Assembly: GCA_902785455.1 (NCBI GenBank)
Contig: CACZYY010000006.1
Span: forward strand, 1-58,358
Length of the DNA stretch: 58,358 bases
Source: an uncultured Spirochaetaceae bacterium
GTDB lineage: Bacteria > Spirochaetota > Spirochaetia > Treponematales > Treponemataceae
Reading direction: 5' to 3'
In this document: in pieces, positions 16,674 through 24,561 of the stretch
Layout of the letters: each line of letters begins with the position of its first letter
Numbering within the stretch: the stretch's first letter is position 1
The notes under the pieces: generated by a model
What the model was told of the DNA's origin: nothing
What the model saw: only the letters and a program-made list of their open reading frames with translations
Database searches by the model: none
Position numbers and translations under genes: made by a program

Positions 16674-17780
16674 ATGAAAATTATAGCAGAAATAGGAACA
16701 TCGCATGGCGGTGATTTAGAAAAGGCAAAAAAACTTATTGATTGTGCGGCAGAGAGCGGCGCTGACTACATAAAATTTCAGTGGGTTTACGCTGATGAAA
16801 TCCTGCACCCGAATACAGGATTCGTAAACCTTCCAACAGGGAAAATTCCTCTTTACGACAGATTCCGTGAACTTGAAGTGGAACCAAGTTTTTTCGAGGA
16901 ATGCCTGCGCTACACTCACGAAAAAGGCGCGAAATTCACATGCTCGCCGTTCGGTCTTCGTTCTCTGGAAGAACTTCTCGCCATAAAACCAGACGCAATC
17001 AAAATCGCCTCACCAGAACTCAATCATATTCCTCTTCTTAAAAAACTTGCCGAATATCGAAAGACATACGATATTCCGATGATTATTTCCTCTGGAGTGT
17101 CCAAACTCGCCGACATCGAGGAAGCCCTTTCGATTCTTGGACGTGAGAATATCACCCTGCTCCACTGCATCACAAGCTACCCTGCCCCGGAAGAAGAATA
17201 CAACTTAAAGCTGATTCCAAACCTCGCTGCCATTTTCGGCGTTCCGTGCGGAGTAAGCGACCATTCACTTGACCCGGTTCTTGTTCCTTCGATTGCTGCC
17301 AGCGTGGGCGGAACGATGATTGAAAAGCACATCACTCTCTCAAAAGAAACGGACGGTCTTGACGACCCGGTAGCACTCACAGGCGAACAGTTTGCACTGA
17401 TGAGCCATTGCATACATCAGTGCGAGGCAGCTTTCCGGCAATACGGCGAGAACGCGAAGAATTATATTTTGAAGCAGCTGACCGAAGAATACGGCGGTCG
17501 TGTCCAGAAAATCCTCGGAAGCGGAATCAAAAAACTTGCCCCCGCCGAAGAAGCCAATTACGGCCGCACAAACAGAAGCCTGCACTTCATGCGCTCAATG
17601 AAGGCCGGAGAAGTCATTAATATGGAAGATATTGGTGTTTTGAGGACAGAAAAAGTGCTTTCTGTCGGCTTGCACCCGCGTTTTTTGGACAATGTAATTG
17701 GCTCAAAACTCAGCAGGGATGTTCAGAACGGCGAAGGCGTGAAGTGGGAACAGATTACAATTAAGAATCAGAAAATTTGA
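16674..17780 (+). CDS. NeuB/PseI-family sialic acid-type synthase
   Basis: The 368-residue protein has an N-terminal NeuB TIM barrel (KIIAEIGTSHGGDLEKAK at the start, IKFQW, FTCSPFG, KIASPEL, SSGVSKLADIEEAL, HCITSYPAP, GVSDHSLDP, EKHITL) and a C-terminal SAF/antifreeze-like domain (about 300-368). The family condenses phosphoenolpyruvate with an amino sugar to make nonulosonic acids such as Neu5Ac, pseudaminic or legionaminic acid. In motile bacteria these often decorate flagellins, but no other pathway gene is nearby, so the product is open. A weak AAAGG site precedes the ATG. It is divergent from the TIGR03546 gene. Confidence 0.88.
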   Translation: MKIIAEIGTSHGGDLEKAKKLIDCAAESGADYIKFQWVYADEILHPNTGFVNLPTGKIPLYDRFRELEVEPSFFEECLRYTHEKGAKFTCSPFGLRSLEELLAIKPDAIKIASPELNHIPLLKKLAEYRKTYDIPMIISSGVSKLADIEEALSILGRENITLLHCITSYPAPEEEYNLKLIPNLAAIFGVPCGVSDHSLDPVLVPSIAASVGGTMIEKHITLSKETDGLDDPVALTGEQFALMSHCIHQCEAAFRQYGENAKNYILKQLTEEYGGRVQKILGSGIKKLAPAEEANYGRTNRSLHFMRSMKAGEVINMEDIGVLRTEKVLSVGLHPRFLDNVIGSKLSRDVQNGEGVKWEQITIKNQKI

Positions 17781-17811
17781 TTGACAGGAATTTTTGATTT
17801 ATAATTAAGTA

Positions 17812-18996
17812 ATGAATTTAAAAAGAATCCGAAAATCATTTCTCTTTCTCGCACATATTTTTTTTCTAAGTTTAGTTTTTTCTTGTAGCACAACAAAAGA
17901 ACTTTCAGCAGCAAAAGAATCTCGCAAAACTGCTGTTCCACAATCTGAGCTTTCGTTACTTTTTGCGGGAGACATTATGGCTCATGCCCCTAACTACAAA
18001 ATCACTGACTTTGACAGAATATGGCGCGACATTACCCCGCTTGTTTCCAAGGCAGACCTGGCTTTTGCAAATGTTGAGGCTCCGGTAGCTGATTCACTCC
18101 CCTGGAGCACTTATCCGCAGTTCAACATGCACACTGAATATGTTGAGGCGGCGATAAAGGCCGGATTCAATGTGTTCTCGCTCACGAACAATCACACAAA
18201 CGACCAGTATCTTGACGGAATCAAGGCATCTAAAAAATATTTCGACAGTCGCAAAGGAATATGGGCTTGTGGTCTCAAAGAAAAGAGCGGCGGGCCTCTT
18301 ACATACAAAATCATCGAAAAGAATGGATTCAAAGTGCTTTTTGTAGCTATCACGGAGATTTTGAACCGCAATGATTATTCCTCTTACATCGACTTCTATC
18401 CTTCAACAGAAAAAAAACGCAAACAATTAATAGAAGAACTGAAGAGCTTGCAGGAATCTTCAAAGGCTGACCTTTTCGTGCTTTCGGTTCACACTGACGA
18501 GCCAGAATATGTGATTGCAGTAACAGAGAATCATAAAAAATTCTTCCGCCGGATTATCGAGGAATGCAAGGCCGACATAATCTGGGCAAACCATCCGCAT
18601 GTGGTGAAGATTTTTGAGGAAACGGCGGCTTCTACTCACTACACACAAAACTTGGGGCAAAAAGAACGCAAGGCTTTCATAATGTACGCAAACGGAAACA
18701 CAATTTCGGCGCAAAGGACGAATCCTCAGTTCGCTGCCCCCGACACTCCACGGGATTACACTGGCGAAGGACTTCTCCTAAAACTGAAAGCCACAAAAAT
18801 GAGTGACGGAAGCGTGATTCTGGGTGATTACGAACCTCATCTTATTACGACATACATTACCCCAAGCTGGCAGTTCGTAATCAAGCTTCTGAATGAAGAT
18901 TTTATCGAAAGCCTGGACCGCTCGGAGCTTGTGACTTGGGCAAAATATCTGAGCGAACGAAAGAAACTGATGGAAAAAGTGCTGGCGGGGGAATAA
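17812..18996 (+). CDS. CapA-family metallophosphatase-like lipoprotein
   Basis: A 394-residue protein with a lipoprotein signal peptide (cleavage before Cys25 in SLVFSC) and a CapA/PGA_cap fold: LLFAGDIMAH (first metal motif), FANVEAPV, SLTNNHTND, VSVHTDEPE-type and WANHPH motifs. CapA relatives act in poly-gamma-glutamate capsule handling; in spirochaetes the substrate is unknown. The start has no ribosome site; TATAAT (17800-17805) ends six bases before the ATG with TTGATT about 16 bases further up. It lies 31 bp after the NeuB-type gene but has its own promoter. Confidence 0.85.
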   Translation: MNLKRIRKSFLFLAHIFFLSLVFSCSTTKELSAAKESRKTAVPQSELSLLFAGDIMAHAPNYKITDFDRIWRDITPLVSKADLAFANVEAPVADSLPWSTYPQFNMHTEYVEAAIKAGFNVFSLTNNHTNDQYLDGIKASKKYFDSRKGIWACGLKEKSGGPLTYKIIEKNGFKVLFVAITEILNRNDYSSYIDFYPSTEKKRKQLIEELKSLQESSKADLFVLSVHTDEPEYVIAVTENHKKFFRRIIEECKADIIWANHPHVVKIFEETAASTHYTQNLGQKERKAFIMYANGNTISAQRTNPQFAAPDTPRDYTGEGLLLKLKATKMSDGSVILGDYEPHLITTYITPSWQFVIKLLNEDFIESLDRSELVTWAKYLSERKKLMEKVLAGE

Positions 18997-19281
18997 GGAA
19001 ATTCTCGAAGCAAAACTTATGACTCTCATCCGATGCGTTCACCGTGTAAAAACACAGGGAATCGGAAGAACTATGTAAGAAAGGGTGTCCTGTCCCATCG
19101 TCGGCTACGAAGCGTTGTCGGGTTTTATTTCATTCTATTCCTAATTCTTTATTAAAATATTGCAATGTGCAATATTGAAACCTCGGATTTGCAGGAATAC
19201 TTGGATTTCTCTTGTGACGAATTACATCTTTCTTATAATCTGAAACAAATTTTGTAAAGGCTATTTTTATTTCTCGTTCTT
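18997..19281. other. Intergenic region with hairpins and a 30-codon ORF
   Basis: No supported gene. A hairpin with CCGAT/ATCGG and inner CGTGT/ACAC arms (about 19030-19066) may terminate the CapA-family gene. A perfect 9-bp hairpin AATATTGCA-ATG-TGCAATATT (19156-19176) has an ATG as its loop, which opens a 30-codon ORF (MCNIETSDLQEYLDF..., to 19257). The composition looks protein-like, but there is no ribosome site, so it may be a gene remnant. Confidence 0.4.
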
Positions 19282-19307
19282 AAAAAAAGCCCTGTAGATG
19301 TCTACAG
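19282..19307 (-). terminator. Probable terminator downstream of the type III toxin gene
   Basis: On the minus strand CTGTAGA-ca-TCTACAG is followed by GGC and seven T. It lies about 200 bp after the toxin stop codon, beyond two tandem hairpins. Confidence 0.6.
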
Positions 19308-19318
19308 AGATTCCTCAA

Positions 19319-19420
19319 TCGAGCTTTATTTTGTTAGCCGGGGCAGGCTCTCCGCCCCCAATCATCTATCGGATCTTATTTATTTAGCCAGGACAAGCCC
19401 TATGTCCTCAATCTGTATAT
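19319..19420. repeat. Two tandem diverged hairpin repeats with paired base changes
   Basis: Two units of about 45 bp share TTAGCC before the stem and CAATC after it. The stem is GGGGC/GCCCC in the first (about 19342-19360) and AGGAC/GTCCT in the second (about 19394-19412). Both changed stem positions changed on both strands, so pairing is kept. They lie in the 3' region of the toxin transcript. Confidence 0.6.
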
Positions 19421-19508
19421 AATATATGAGATTTCTTGCTATAAATCAATGTACAATTTTTATTCAATACTTCCTTTTTAATCAAATCATCCAGAGTCGG
19501 CTTTGATT

Positions 19509-20012
19509 CTATTTCTTCTTTAAAGGAATTTCATATTCCTTACACTTTTCTTCGAGTAATTTAAAGTCATTGCATCGCTGACTCAATTTTGATTTACCGT
19601 CATTTGTTATTTTGTGATTGTAAACAGTTTTTGCATTATTAATTATTTGTTCCTCTTTTTTTCTTACTATACGAATTTCATTATTGAGTAAAGTTCTGTA
19701 TTGTAAATCATTTTCTGCTTCAGGATTCTTTAGAGAATAAATTCCATCCGGCACAGGGAACATATTATTCAGATTTATTACAGCCATATCACCGATTTTT
19801 ATAAAATCGACAGTTTCGCTTAATCTTTTATGCTTTGGTTTAAATGAGGAAAGTGGAGCAAAATATTTTAAGCCATTAATTTCAAAAAGGATTCCGATAT
19901 ATTTTCTTGAATAACTTTGCGATATTTTCGCATTATGAAACAAATGCTCAGAAAATTTTGAGAGAAAATCTATATAGTTGTTGTCAATTTCATAGAAAAG
20001 TAATTTGTCCAT
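19509..20012 (-). CDS. ToxN/AbiQ-family type III toxin (endoribonuclease)
   Basis: The 167-residue protein matches the ToxN/AbiQ/CptN pattern along its length: YEIDNNYIDFLSKFSE at the start, KYIGILFEINGLKYFAPLSS (residues 37-56), MAVINLNNMFPVPDG, an NNAKTVYNH helix and a final CNDFKLLEEKCKEYEIP. These toxins are endoribonucleases inhibited by a repeat-containing RNA encoded directly upstream and act in phage defence or plasmid stability. Here a promoter, a short repeat region and a terminator hairpin lie just before the ATG (20010-20012), the family's diagnostic order. There is no ribosome site between the T tract and the ATG. AT-rich composition fits an acquired gene. Confidence 0.88.
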   Translation of the reverse strand: MDKLLFYEIDNNYIDFLSKFSEHLFHNAKISQSYSRKYIGILFEINGLKYFAPLSSFKPKHKRLSETVDFIKIGDMAVINLNNMFPVPDGIYSLKNPEAENDLQYRTLLNNEIRIVRKKEEQIINNAKTVYNHKITNDGKSKLSQRCNDFKLLEEKCKEYEIPLKKK

Positions 20013-20016
20013 ATAT

Positions 20017-20049
20017 AAAAAACGAGGCCGTAAGAAAACTTACGACCTC
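20017..20049 (-). terminator. Attenuating terminator between antitoxin RNA and toxin
   Basis: GAGGTCGTAAG, loop TTTT, CTTACGGCCTC with one mismatch, then G and six T, ending five bases before the toxin ATG. In this toxin family a leaky terminator at this place sets antitoxin in excess over toxin mRNA. Confidence 0.82.
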
Positions 20050-20086
20050 CGTATAACACTCGCGATTAAAGGCGCGATTTCCTTAT
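20023..20086 (-). ncRNA. Candidate type III antitoxin RNA (ToxI-like)
   Basis: Read on the minus strand from about 20086. It holds one 32-nt unit (20088-20057) beginning TTATAAGGAAATCGCG, and a partial second unit TTATACGGAGGTCG (20056-20043) matching the first 14 bases at 11 positions. The unit can form a pseudoknot: stem TCGCG/CGCGA plus AAGG pairing with CCTT in the loop. It contains GAAAT, like known ToxN cleavage sites. The terminator hairpin and T tract follow at once. Known type III antitoxins usually have two or more repeats, so this is near-minimal. Confidence 0.6.
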
Positions 20087-20092
20087 AAATAA

Positions 20093-20121
20093 AATATACA
20101 ATAATTTCTTACCTCTGTCAA
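20093..20121 (-). promoter_or_regulatory. Promoter of the type III toxin-antitoxin operon
   Basis: On the minus strand TTGACA (20116-20121), 17 bases, TATATT (20093-20098). The predicted start is near 20086, at the first bases of the antitoxin unit. Confidence 0.8.
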
Positions 20122-20161
20122 TGTTCAAAAAAAAGCAAGGTTTGGCCTTGGCATCCGCTTT

Positions 20162-20214
20162 GAAAACCATGTTATGTGATATGCTTAAATAAAATATCAC
20201 ATAACATGGTTTTC
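20162..20214. repeat. Perfect 21-bp inverted repeat
   Basis: GAAAACCATGTTATGTGATAT (20162-20182, 21 bases by position; key core CATGTTATGTGATAT) is repeated exactly in inverse at 20194-20214, with an 11-bp loop. No T tract follows on either strand. It lies 40 bp upstream of the antitoxin promoter. No ORF is associated. Confidence 0.85.
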
Positions 20215-20488
20215 AGCAGGTAATACAAGTTTGTGCGTTCTTGCCTTTATAGAGATTTTTGTTCTGAAAAGATAACTTGATTTATTTCCTATTCAGAGTT
20301 ATTCTTGATTTGTGCAGGACGACAGGAAGTCGGCCAGCTGCGTCTAGGGTTTCCCCTGGGGTATAATGGAATCGCCCCCCCCATTACTGCACATTGGGAT
20401 TGTATCACCTTCCGTTTTCTGCAGGTGATACAGGTAACATATAGACAAAAAAAGCACCCAAAAGTGAAGCAGTTCTGTTTTTTTTTGT
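20215..20488. other. Intergenic region without a supported gene
   Basis: It contains runs such as CCCCCCCC (about 20375) and several T tracts, and short open frames on both strands that overlap and lack ribosome sites. A GC-rich patch (20325-20395) differs from the AT-rich surroundings and may be a decayed copy of an intergenic repeat. I see nothing else in it. Confidence 0.4.
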
Positions 20489-20680
20489 TCATGCAATTTT
20501 CTCAAAATAATCTGGGTTTACCGAATGTTCATCACCAGCATCATCTGTTATCAAAATCAATAACAGGCTCCCGTTCGGATGATAATATTCTTCTGTGCAT
20601 TCATAAATCTTGCCGATCGTAGTATCCCGGCATTTTACTTTATAGTTAACTTGTTTTATTTTGAGATTTGTAGTTTTCAT
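20489..20680 (-). CDS. 63-residue protein, unknown function
   Basis: The protein starts MKTTNLKIKQVNYKVKCRDT and reads as a compact beta-strand-rich fold (TIGKIYECTEEYYHPNG, LLLILITDDAGDEHSV). GGAGG lies 7 bases before the ATG, a strong ribosome site. I do not recognise the family; small proteins of this shape are common in prophages and mobile islands. It lies between the DUF4268 gene (97 bp upstream, same strand) and the toxin-antitoxin operon, so it probably belongs to the same accessory island. Confidence 0.6.
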   Translation of the reverse strand: MKTTNLKIKQVNYKVKCRDTTIGKIYECTEEYYHPNGSLLLILITDDAGDEHSVNPDYFEKIA

Positions 20681-20776
20681 TTTCTGCCTCCATATCTGGA
20701 TTTTCTGGGCTTCGGCTTATTCCTTCTTCGTTCTAGCATAAAGTTCAATTTGTTTAAAAAGGCTCAATAACACAAA

Positions 20777-21700
20777 TTAAATATATTTCGAAAAGACATT
20801 TTTGAGTATAACTATCTCGTCAATTACCTTATTCATCAACTCTTTATAGTTAGACTGATTATCAAAATCTAACCCATCAATATATTTGCAAATTACAGAT
20901 GCTTTTTTTTCATCAAGCCTATCCCATTCAAATTTTATATTTGTCTTTGCTTCAATTTCATCTTTTTTTTCTTCCAAAGAATCATATAAGTCTTTGTTAT
21001 CATCTATCCATAGGCCAATACGAATTTTATGCTCTCTATTTACCAAATCAATAGTAAGATGACATTCAGAAGAACCTAAAGCAACAGAATACCAATGGTC
21101 TGTTGTTGCTTTTCTTTTATTAAAAGGTTTTCCTCTTTCTTCAAGTATTTCATTAAATTGTGTCCAAAATTCTAGACGCCTTGATTGAGATTCGTTCATC
21201 TCCCCCTTTTGAGATAATGTTTTAATATTTTTATTAAAGTCATTTGGTTGCTCTATTATTTTAAATAAAGGTGCTGGCTCTGAATTTCCGATTGTATAAG
21301 CATGGATTTCAATTAAGAAAAAAGAAACTTCTTTATCGGTATGTTTATTAAGCCATTCAATTGCACTAGCATGTTCTTCTCTAGCATTTTGAACTATCCA
21401 AACAACAACTGCAGCATCTAAACCTGAAGCATAGGTAATAATTTTCCCTAAATGGTCATGATTACTTGGTTCTAATTGATTCTCTATTAAAACGATTTTG
21501 CCGGTAATTTCATCTTTGCACAAAATATCACAGCGATAGTTTCCGACAAATTTTTCGGTTTCAACATCTGTTAGAGATAAATTAAGAACATCGCCAAGTT
21601 CTTTGATATTATTTTCAGAAGATAGCCATTTAGAAAAATCATACTGTTCGTGCTGCCATACTTTTCTTATATCAATTTCTTTTAATTTACCTAACTGCAT
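20777..21700 (-). CDS. DUF4268 protein with nuclease-like N-terminus
   Basis: The 307-residue protein has an N-terminal PD-(D/E)XK-like region (about 40-110): an aspartate in YRCDILCKDE followed by IVLIENQLEPSNHDHLGK, the E-x-Q variant of the motif, then YASGLDAAVVVWI. The C-terminal half (about 185-300) resembles DUF4268 (FWTQFNEILEERGKPF, HLTIDL). Such proteins occur in mobile and defence islands; the substrate is unknown. The ATG at 21700 has GGAG about 10 bases upstream. TTGATT-17-TATAAT lies just before an in-frame GTG at 21739, which is a less likely start. Confidence 0.75.
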   Translation of the reverse strand: MQLGKLKEIDIRKVWQHEQYDFSKWLSSENNIKELGDVLNLSLTDVETEKFVGNYRCDILCKDEITGKIVLIENQLEPSNHDHLGKIITYASGLDAAVVVWIVQNAREEHASAIEWLNKHTDKEVSFFLIEIHAYTIGNSEPAPLFKIIEQPNDFNKNIKTLSQKGEMNESQSRRLEFWTQFNEILEERGKPFNKRKATTDHWYSVALGSSECHLTIDLVNREHKIRIGLWIDDNKDLYDSLEEKKDEIEAKTNIKFEWDRLDEKKASVICKYIDGLDFDNQSNYKELMNKVIDEIVILKNVFSKYI

Positions 21701-21794
21701 TTTATCGTTCTCCACTCGCGCCCCATTACTTGAGTCCACATACCAAAATTATACAACAGCACATCTAAATAATCAAAAATCTTTTCCGCAATCC

Positions 21795-21915
21795 CCCCGC
21801 GCAAGGGATTGTATCCACGCCGAAGGCGGCCACCGCAACGAAGTGAGGAGGCTGGAGCGACAGCGGAATGGCGAAAAGCCCGACCCGCGCTTGTCGCGGG
21901 TTGCGCCCACTATGC
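21795..21915. repeat. Intergenic repeat family B, diverged copy
   Basis: GC-rich stretch with GGGATTGTA, ...CGAAGGCGGCC..., AAAGCCCGAC and GCGCCC blocks in the same order as at 26251-26331 and 35843-35944. It sits between the AT-rich island and the helicase promoter. An open frame through it in phase with the helicase is not likely to be translated. Confidence 0.55.
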
Positions 21916-21929
21916 CACTCCCCTTTTGA

Positions 21930-21958
21930 TTGTAACTTCCGCGCTTTTCTTCTATAAT
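21930..21958 (+). promoter_or_regulatory. Promoter of the DEAH helicase gene, leaderless type
   Basis: TTGTAA (21930-21935), 17 bases, TATAAT (21953-21958), six bases, ATG (21965). There is no ribosome site, so the mRNA would begin at or next to the start codon. Confidence 0.75.
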
Positions 21959-21964
21959 AATCTT

Positions 21965-24550
21965 ATGTCCATTGACTACAAAAAATTACCAGTTTACGAA
22001 CAGAAAGAAAAGATTCTCGAATGTCTTAAAAATAATCAGGTTATCGTCGTACAGTCGCCTACCGGAAGTGGAAAGACCACTCAGATTCCGGTGATTTTGC
22101 ATGAGGCGGGATATAGCGAGAACGGTGTGATTGCCGTGACTCAGCCCAGACGAATTGCGGCCCTGAGCGTAAGTGAATTTATCGCGAAGCAGCTTAAAAC
22201 TTCTTATCCGGGTCTTGTCGGCTACAAGATGCGTTTTGAAGACAAGACCGACATTACCACAAAAATCAAAATCATGACCGATGGAATTTTGCTGCAGGAA
22301 ATGAAGCTTGACCCCTGGATGACAAAATATTCCGTGATTATGGTTGACGAGGCTCACGAACGAAGCCTGAACATTGACTTTGTTTTGGGGCTTTTAAAGC
22401 GTGTTCTTGCTGCCAGGCCGGATTTCAAGGTGATTGTCTCAAGCGCGACCATGAACGCCGAGGCTTTTTCTGAATATTTTGGCGGCTGCCCGATTGTCAC
22501 AATTGACACCCAGACTTTCCCGGTCACTATGGTCTACGACCCGCCAACAACCAAAGAGCCTACGACCACGGCAACGGCCACAGGATGCGAGCTTTTACTT
22601 TCAAAAATCGAGAAGACTATTGACCGGGTGCTTGACAATCATGAGGACGGTGACATTCTGGTCTTTTTGCCGGGCGAGAAAATCATCAAAGATTGTGCAA
22701 AACGGCTCCAATATTCAAGTTTTCACTCAAAGATTCATATCGTGCCACTTTATGGCCGTCTTCCCAAAGAAGAGCAGGAGCGGGTTTTTGACAATGCGCC
22801 TTTCGGAAAGAAAAAGGTCGTTCTCTCAACAAATATTGCTGAGACTTCCGTAACAATCAACGGAATCACCACCGTAATCGACTCAGGACTGGCAAAGCTC
22901 AATTTTTACAGTCCGAAGACTTTTACATCAAGTCTCAACGAGGTGCCTGTCTCAAAGGCAAGCTCAAACCAGAGGCGTGGCCGGGCCGGTCGAACACAAC
23001 CAGGAACCTGCTACCGTCTTTACAGCCGCAAGGATTTTGACAAGCGGCCCGAATACACCACAGAAGAAATTTACCGCACTGATTTGAGCGAGGTCGTTCT
23101 TCGCATGAGCGAGCTTGGAATCACGGATTTTGACACATTCGACTTCATTTCAGCTCCTCAAAAAGAGGACATTCGCGGAGCCGTCGAAACTTTGAATCAG
23201 ATGGGAGCTTTGAACGAGGACCACACCCTTTCTTCAATCGGAAAGCTCATGGTCGAATTCCCGCTGGAGCCTCGTGTAAGCCGAATCCTAGTCGAAAGTA
23301 TCATGCGCTACCCGGATGTTCTTGAAGAGACCGTAATTGCGGCTGCCTTTATGAGCACTCACTCGCCTTTCATTCTACCGCCGGGAGAAGAAAGCGATGC
23401 CAGAAAAGCTCATCACGCATTCCGTGACATTCAGGGCGATTTTGTAAGTTATGTAAAACTTTTCCGAACTTATCAGTCGATGAAAAATCCTGTGCGCTTC
23501 TGCCAGAACAACTACCTTGACGAGCGGGTTATGGCCGAAATTGCAAATATCAAGATTCAGCTCGAAGAAGAAATCGGGCAGCTCGGAATCCCGATCGGAA
23601 GCGGCGGCTCAATGGACGACTATCTTTGCTGTATCGCTTCGGGAATGATTCAGTTTGTCTGCGTTCGTGAAGGAAAAGAAAATTACCGTTCCCTCACAGC
23701 AGACCACATTTCGATTCATCCGGGCTCTTCCATGTTCCGTACAGACCCGCTTTTTATCGTCGCAGGTGAAATCGTCCGTACAAGCCGCACATTCGCAATG
23801 AGCGTCTCTCCTCTCACCAAGTCTCTTCTTTCAAAAATCTCACCAGATCTGGAAGCAAAACTCGGTGCAATCCGCGGGAAAAGAGGCCGAAGTCTCACAG
23901 GAAATCTCGAATTCAAAGGCTCAACTTTCGCAGCAGTCAAAGGAAAATTGCTTGGCCGTGATGACGGTCACTTTGGTGGCCGCAAGGCAAAAGAAAAGAA
24001 CGACAATGAGATTGTCATCGGCGGAGAAATTTTTGAAATCGAAAAGCAGAAAGGAAAGAAAATCCTCATTCTGCCATACAACAAATTCAAAAGCGCAATC
24101 CAGAAAGAAAATGACGAGAACAAAATGGCAGTCTATGCACAGATTCGCTCGAAAGTGCTACTGCATGGGGCGGGCTTATTGAGCGGAGAAAAGCTTGAGC
24201 TGGCCTGCAAGGTCGTAAAAAACCTCAACTTAAATCCAATCACCGAAAAAGACTGGTGCAAGCGAAACTTCGACATCCACGAAGAAGGCGTTGCGGACAA
24301 GCTGATTGCAGACCTGAACAAAATCCTTAGAATCACGATGTCAAAAAAAACGAAGGAATACGCTTTCCTTGCCTTGTTCACAGACGGCCGAGGCACTTAC
24401 TGGTTCAAGATGAGCCGAGGATTTGCAACAGCACTCAACGAAAGCCTTTCAAGCCTGGAGACTCTGGTTGACGAGAACATAGATTTTTCTGTAGACGGTA
24501 AGGAAAGAATCAACGAAGTGTACAGAATGTTGAACGGGCTGTATGAGTAA
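21965..24550 (+). CDS. DEAH-box ATP-dependent RNA helicase, HrpA-like
   Basis: The 861-residue protein has the DExH helicase core: motif I SPTGSGKTTQ, Ia TQPRRIAALS, II VDEAHERSLN, III SSATMNAE, V STNIAETSVTI and VI QRRGRAGRTQPG, then the helicase-associated HA2 and OB-fold domains. It unwinds or remodels RNA using ATP. It is much shorter than E. coli HrpA (about 1300 residues) because the long C-terminal region is replaced by about 200 different residues. The start MSIDYKKLPVYEQ at 21965 is set by the promoter; longer frames would run through a repeat. It is convergent with the HEAT-repeat gene (11 bp between stops). Confidence 0.9.
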   Translation: MSIDYKKLPVYEQKEKILECLKNNQVIVVQSPTGSGKTTQIPVILHEAGYSENGVIAVTQPRRIAALSVSEFIAKQLKTSYPGLVGYKMRFEDKTDITTKIKIMTDGILLQEMKLDPWMTKYSVIMVDEAHERSLNIDFVLGLLKRVLAARPDFKVIVSSATMNAEAFSEYFGGCPIVTIDTQTFPVTMVYDPPTTKEPTTTATATGCELLLSKIEKTIDRVLDNHEDGDILVFLPGEKIIKDCAKRLQYSSFHSKIHIVPLYGRLPKEEQERVFDNAPFGKKKVVLSTNIAETSVTINGITTVIDSGLAKLNFYSPKTFTSSLNEVPVSKASSNQRRGRAGRTQPGTCYRLYSRKDFDKRPEYTTEEIYRTDLSEVVLRMSELGITDFDTFDFISAPQKEDIRGAVETLNQMGALNEDHTLSSIGKLMVEFPLEPRVSRILVESIMRYPDVLEETVIAAAFMSTHSPFILPPGEESDARKAHHAFRDIQGDFVSYVKLFRTYQSMKNPVRFCQNNYLDERVMAEIANIKIQLEEEIGQLGIPIGSGGSMDDYLCCIASGMIQFVCVREGKENYRSLTADHISIHPGSSMFRTDPLFIVAGEIVRTSRTFAMSVSPLTKSLLSKISPDLEAKLGAIRGKRGRSLTGNLEFKGSTFAAVKGKLLGRDDGHFGGRKAKEKNDNEIVIGGEIFEIEKQKGKKILILPYNKFKSAIQKENDENKMAVYAQIRSKVLLHGAGLLSGEKLELACKVVKNLNLNPITEKDWCKRNFDIHEEGVADKLIADLNKILRITMSKKTKEYAFLALFTDGRGTYWFKMSRGFATALNESLSSLETLVDENIDFSVDGKERINEVYRMLNGLYE

Positions 24551-24561
24551 GGAGTAGGAAT

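Noticed and set aside
20289..20622. Short ORFs on both strands in the gap after the 63-residue protein
   Set aside because: They overlap one another, include homopolymer runs, and lack ribosome sites.
21809..21964. N-terminal extension of the DEAH helicase by 52 residues
   Set aside because: The extension runs through a GC-rich intergenic repeat and the TTGTAA-17-TATAAT promoter; its residues do not look like protein, and the family start fits 21965.
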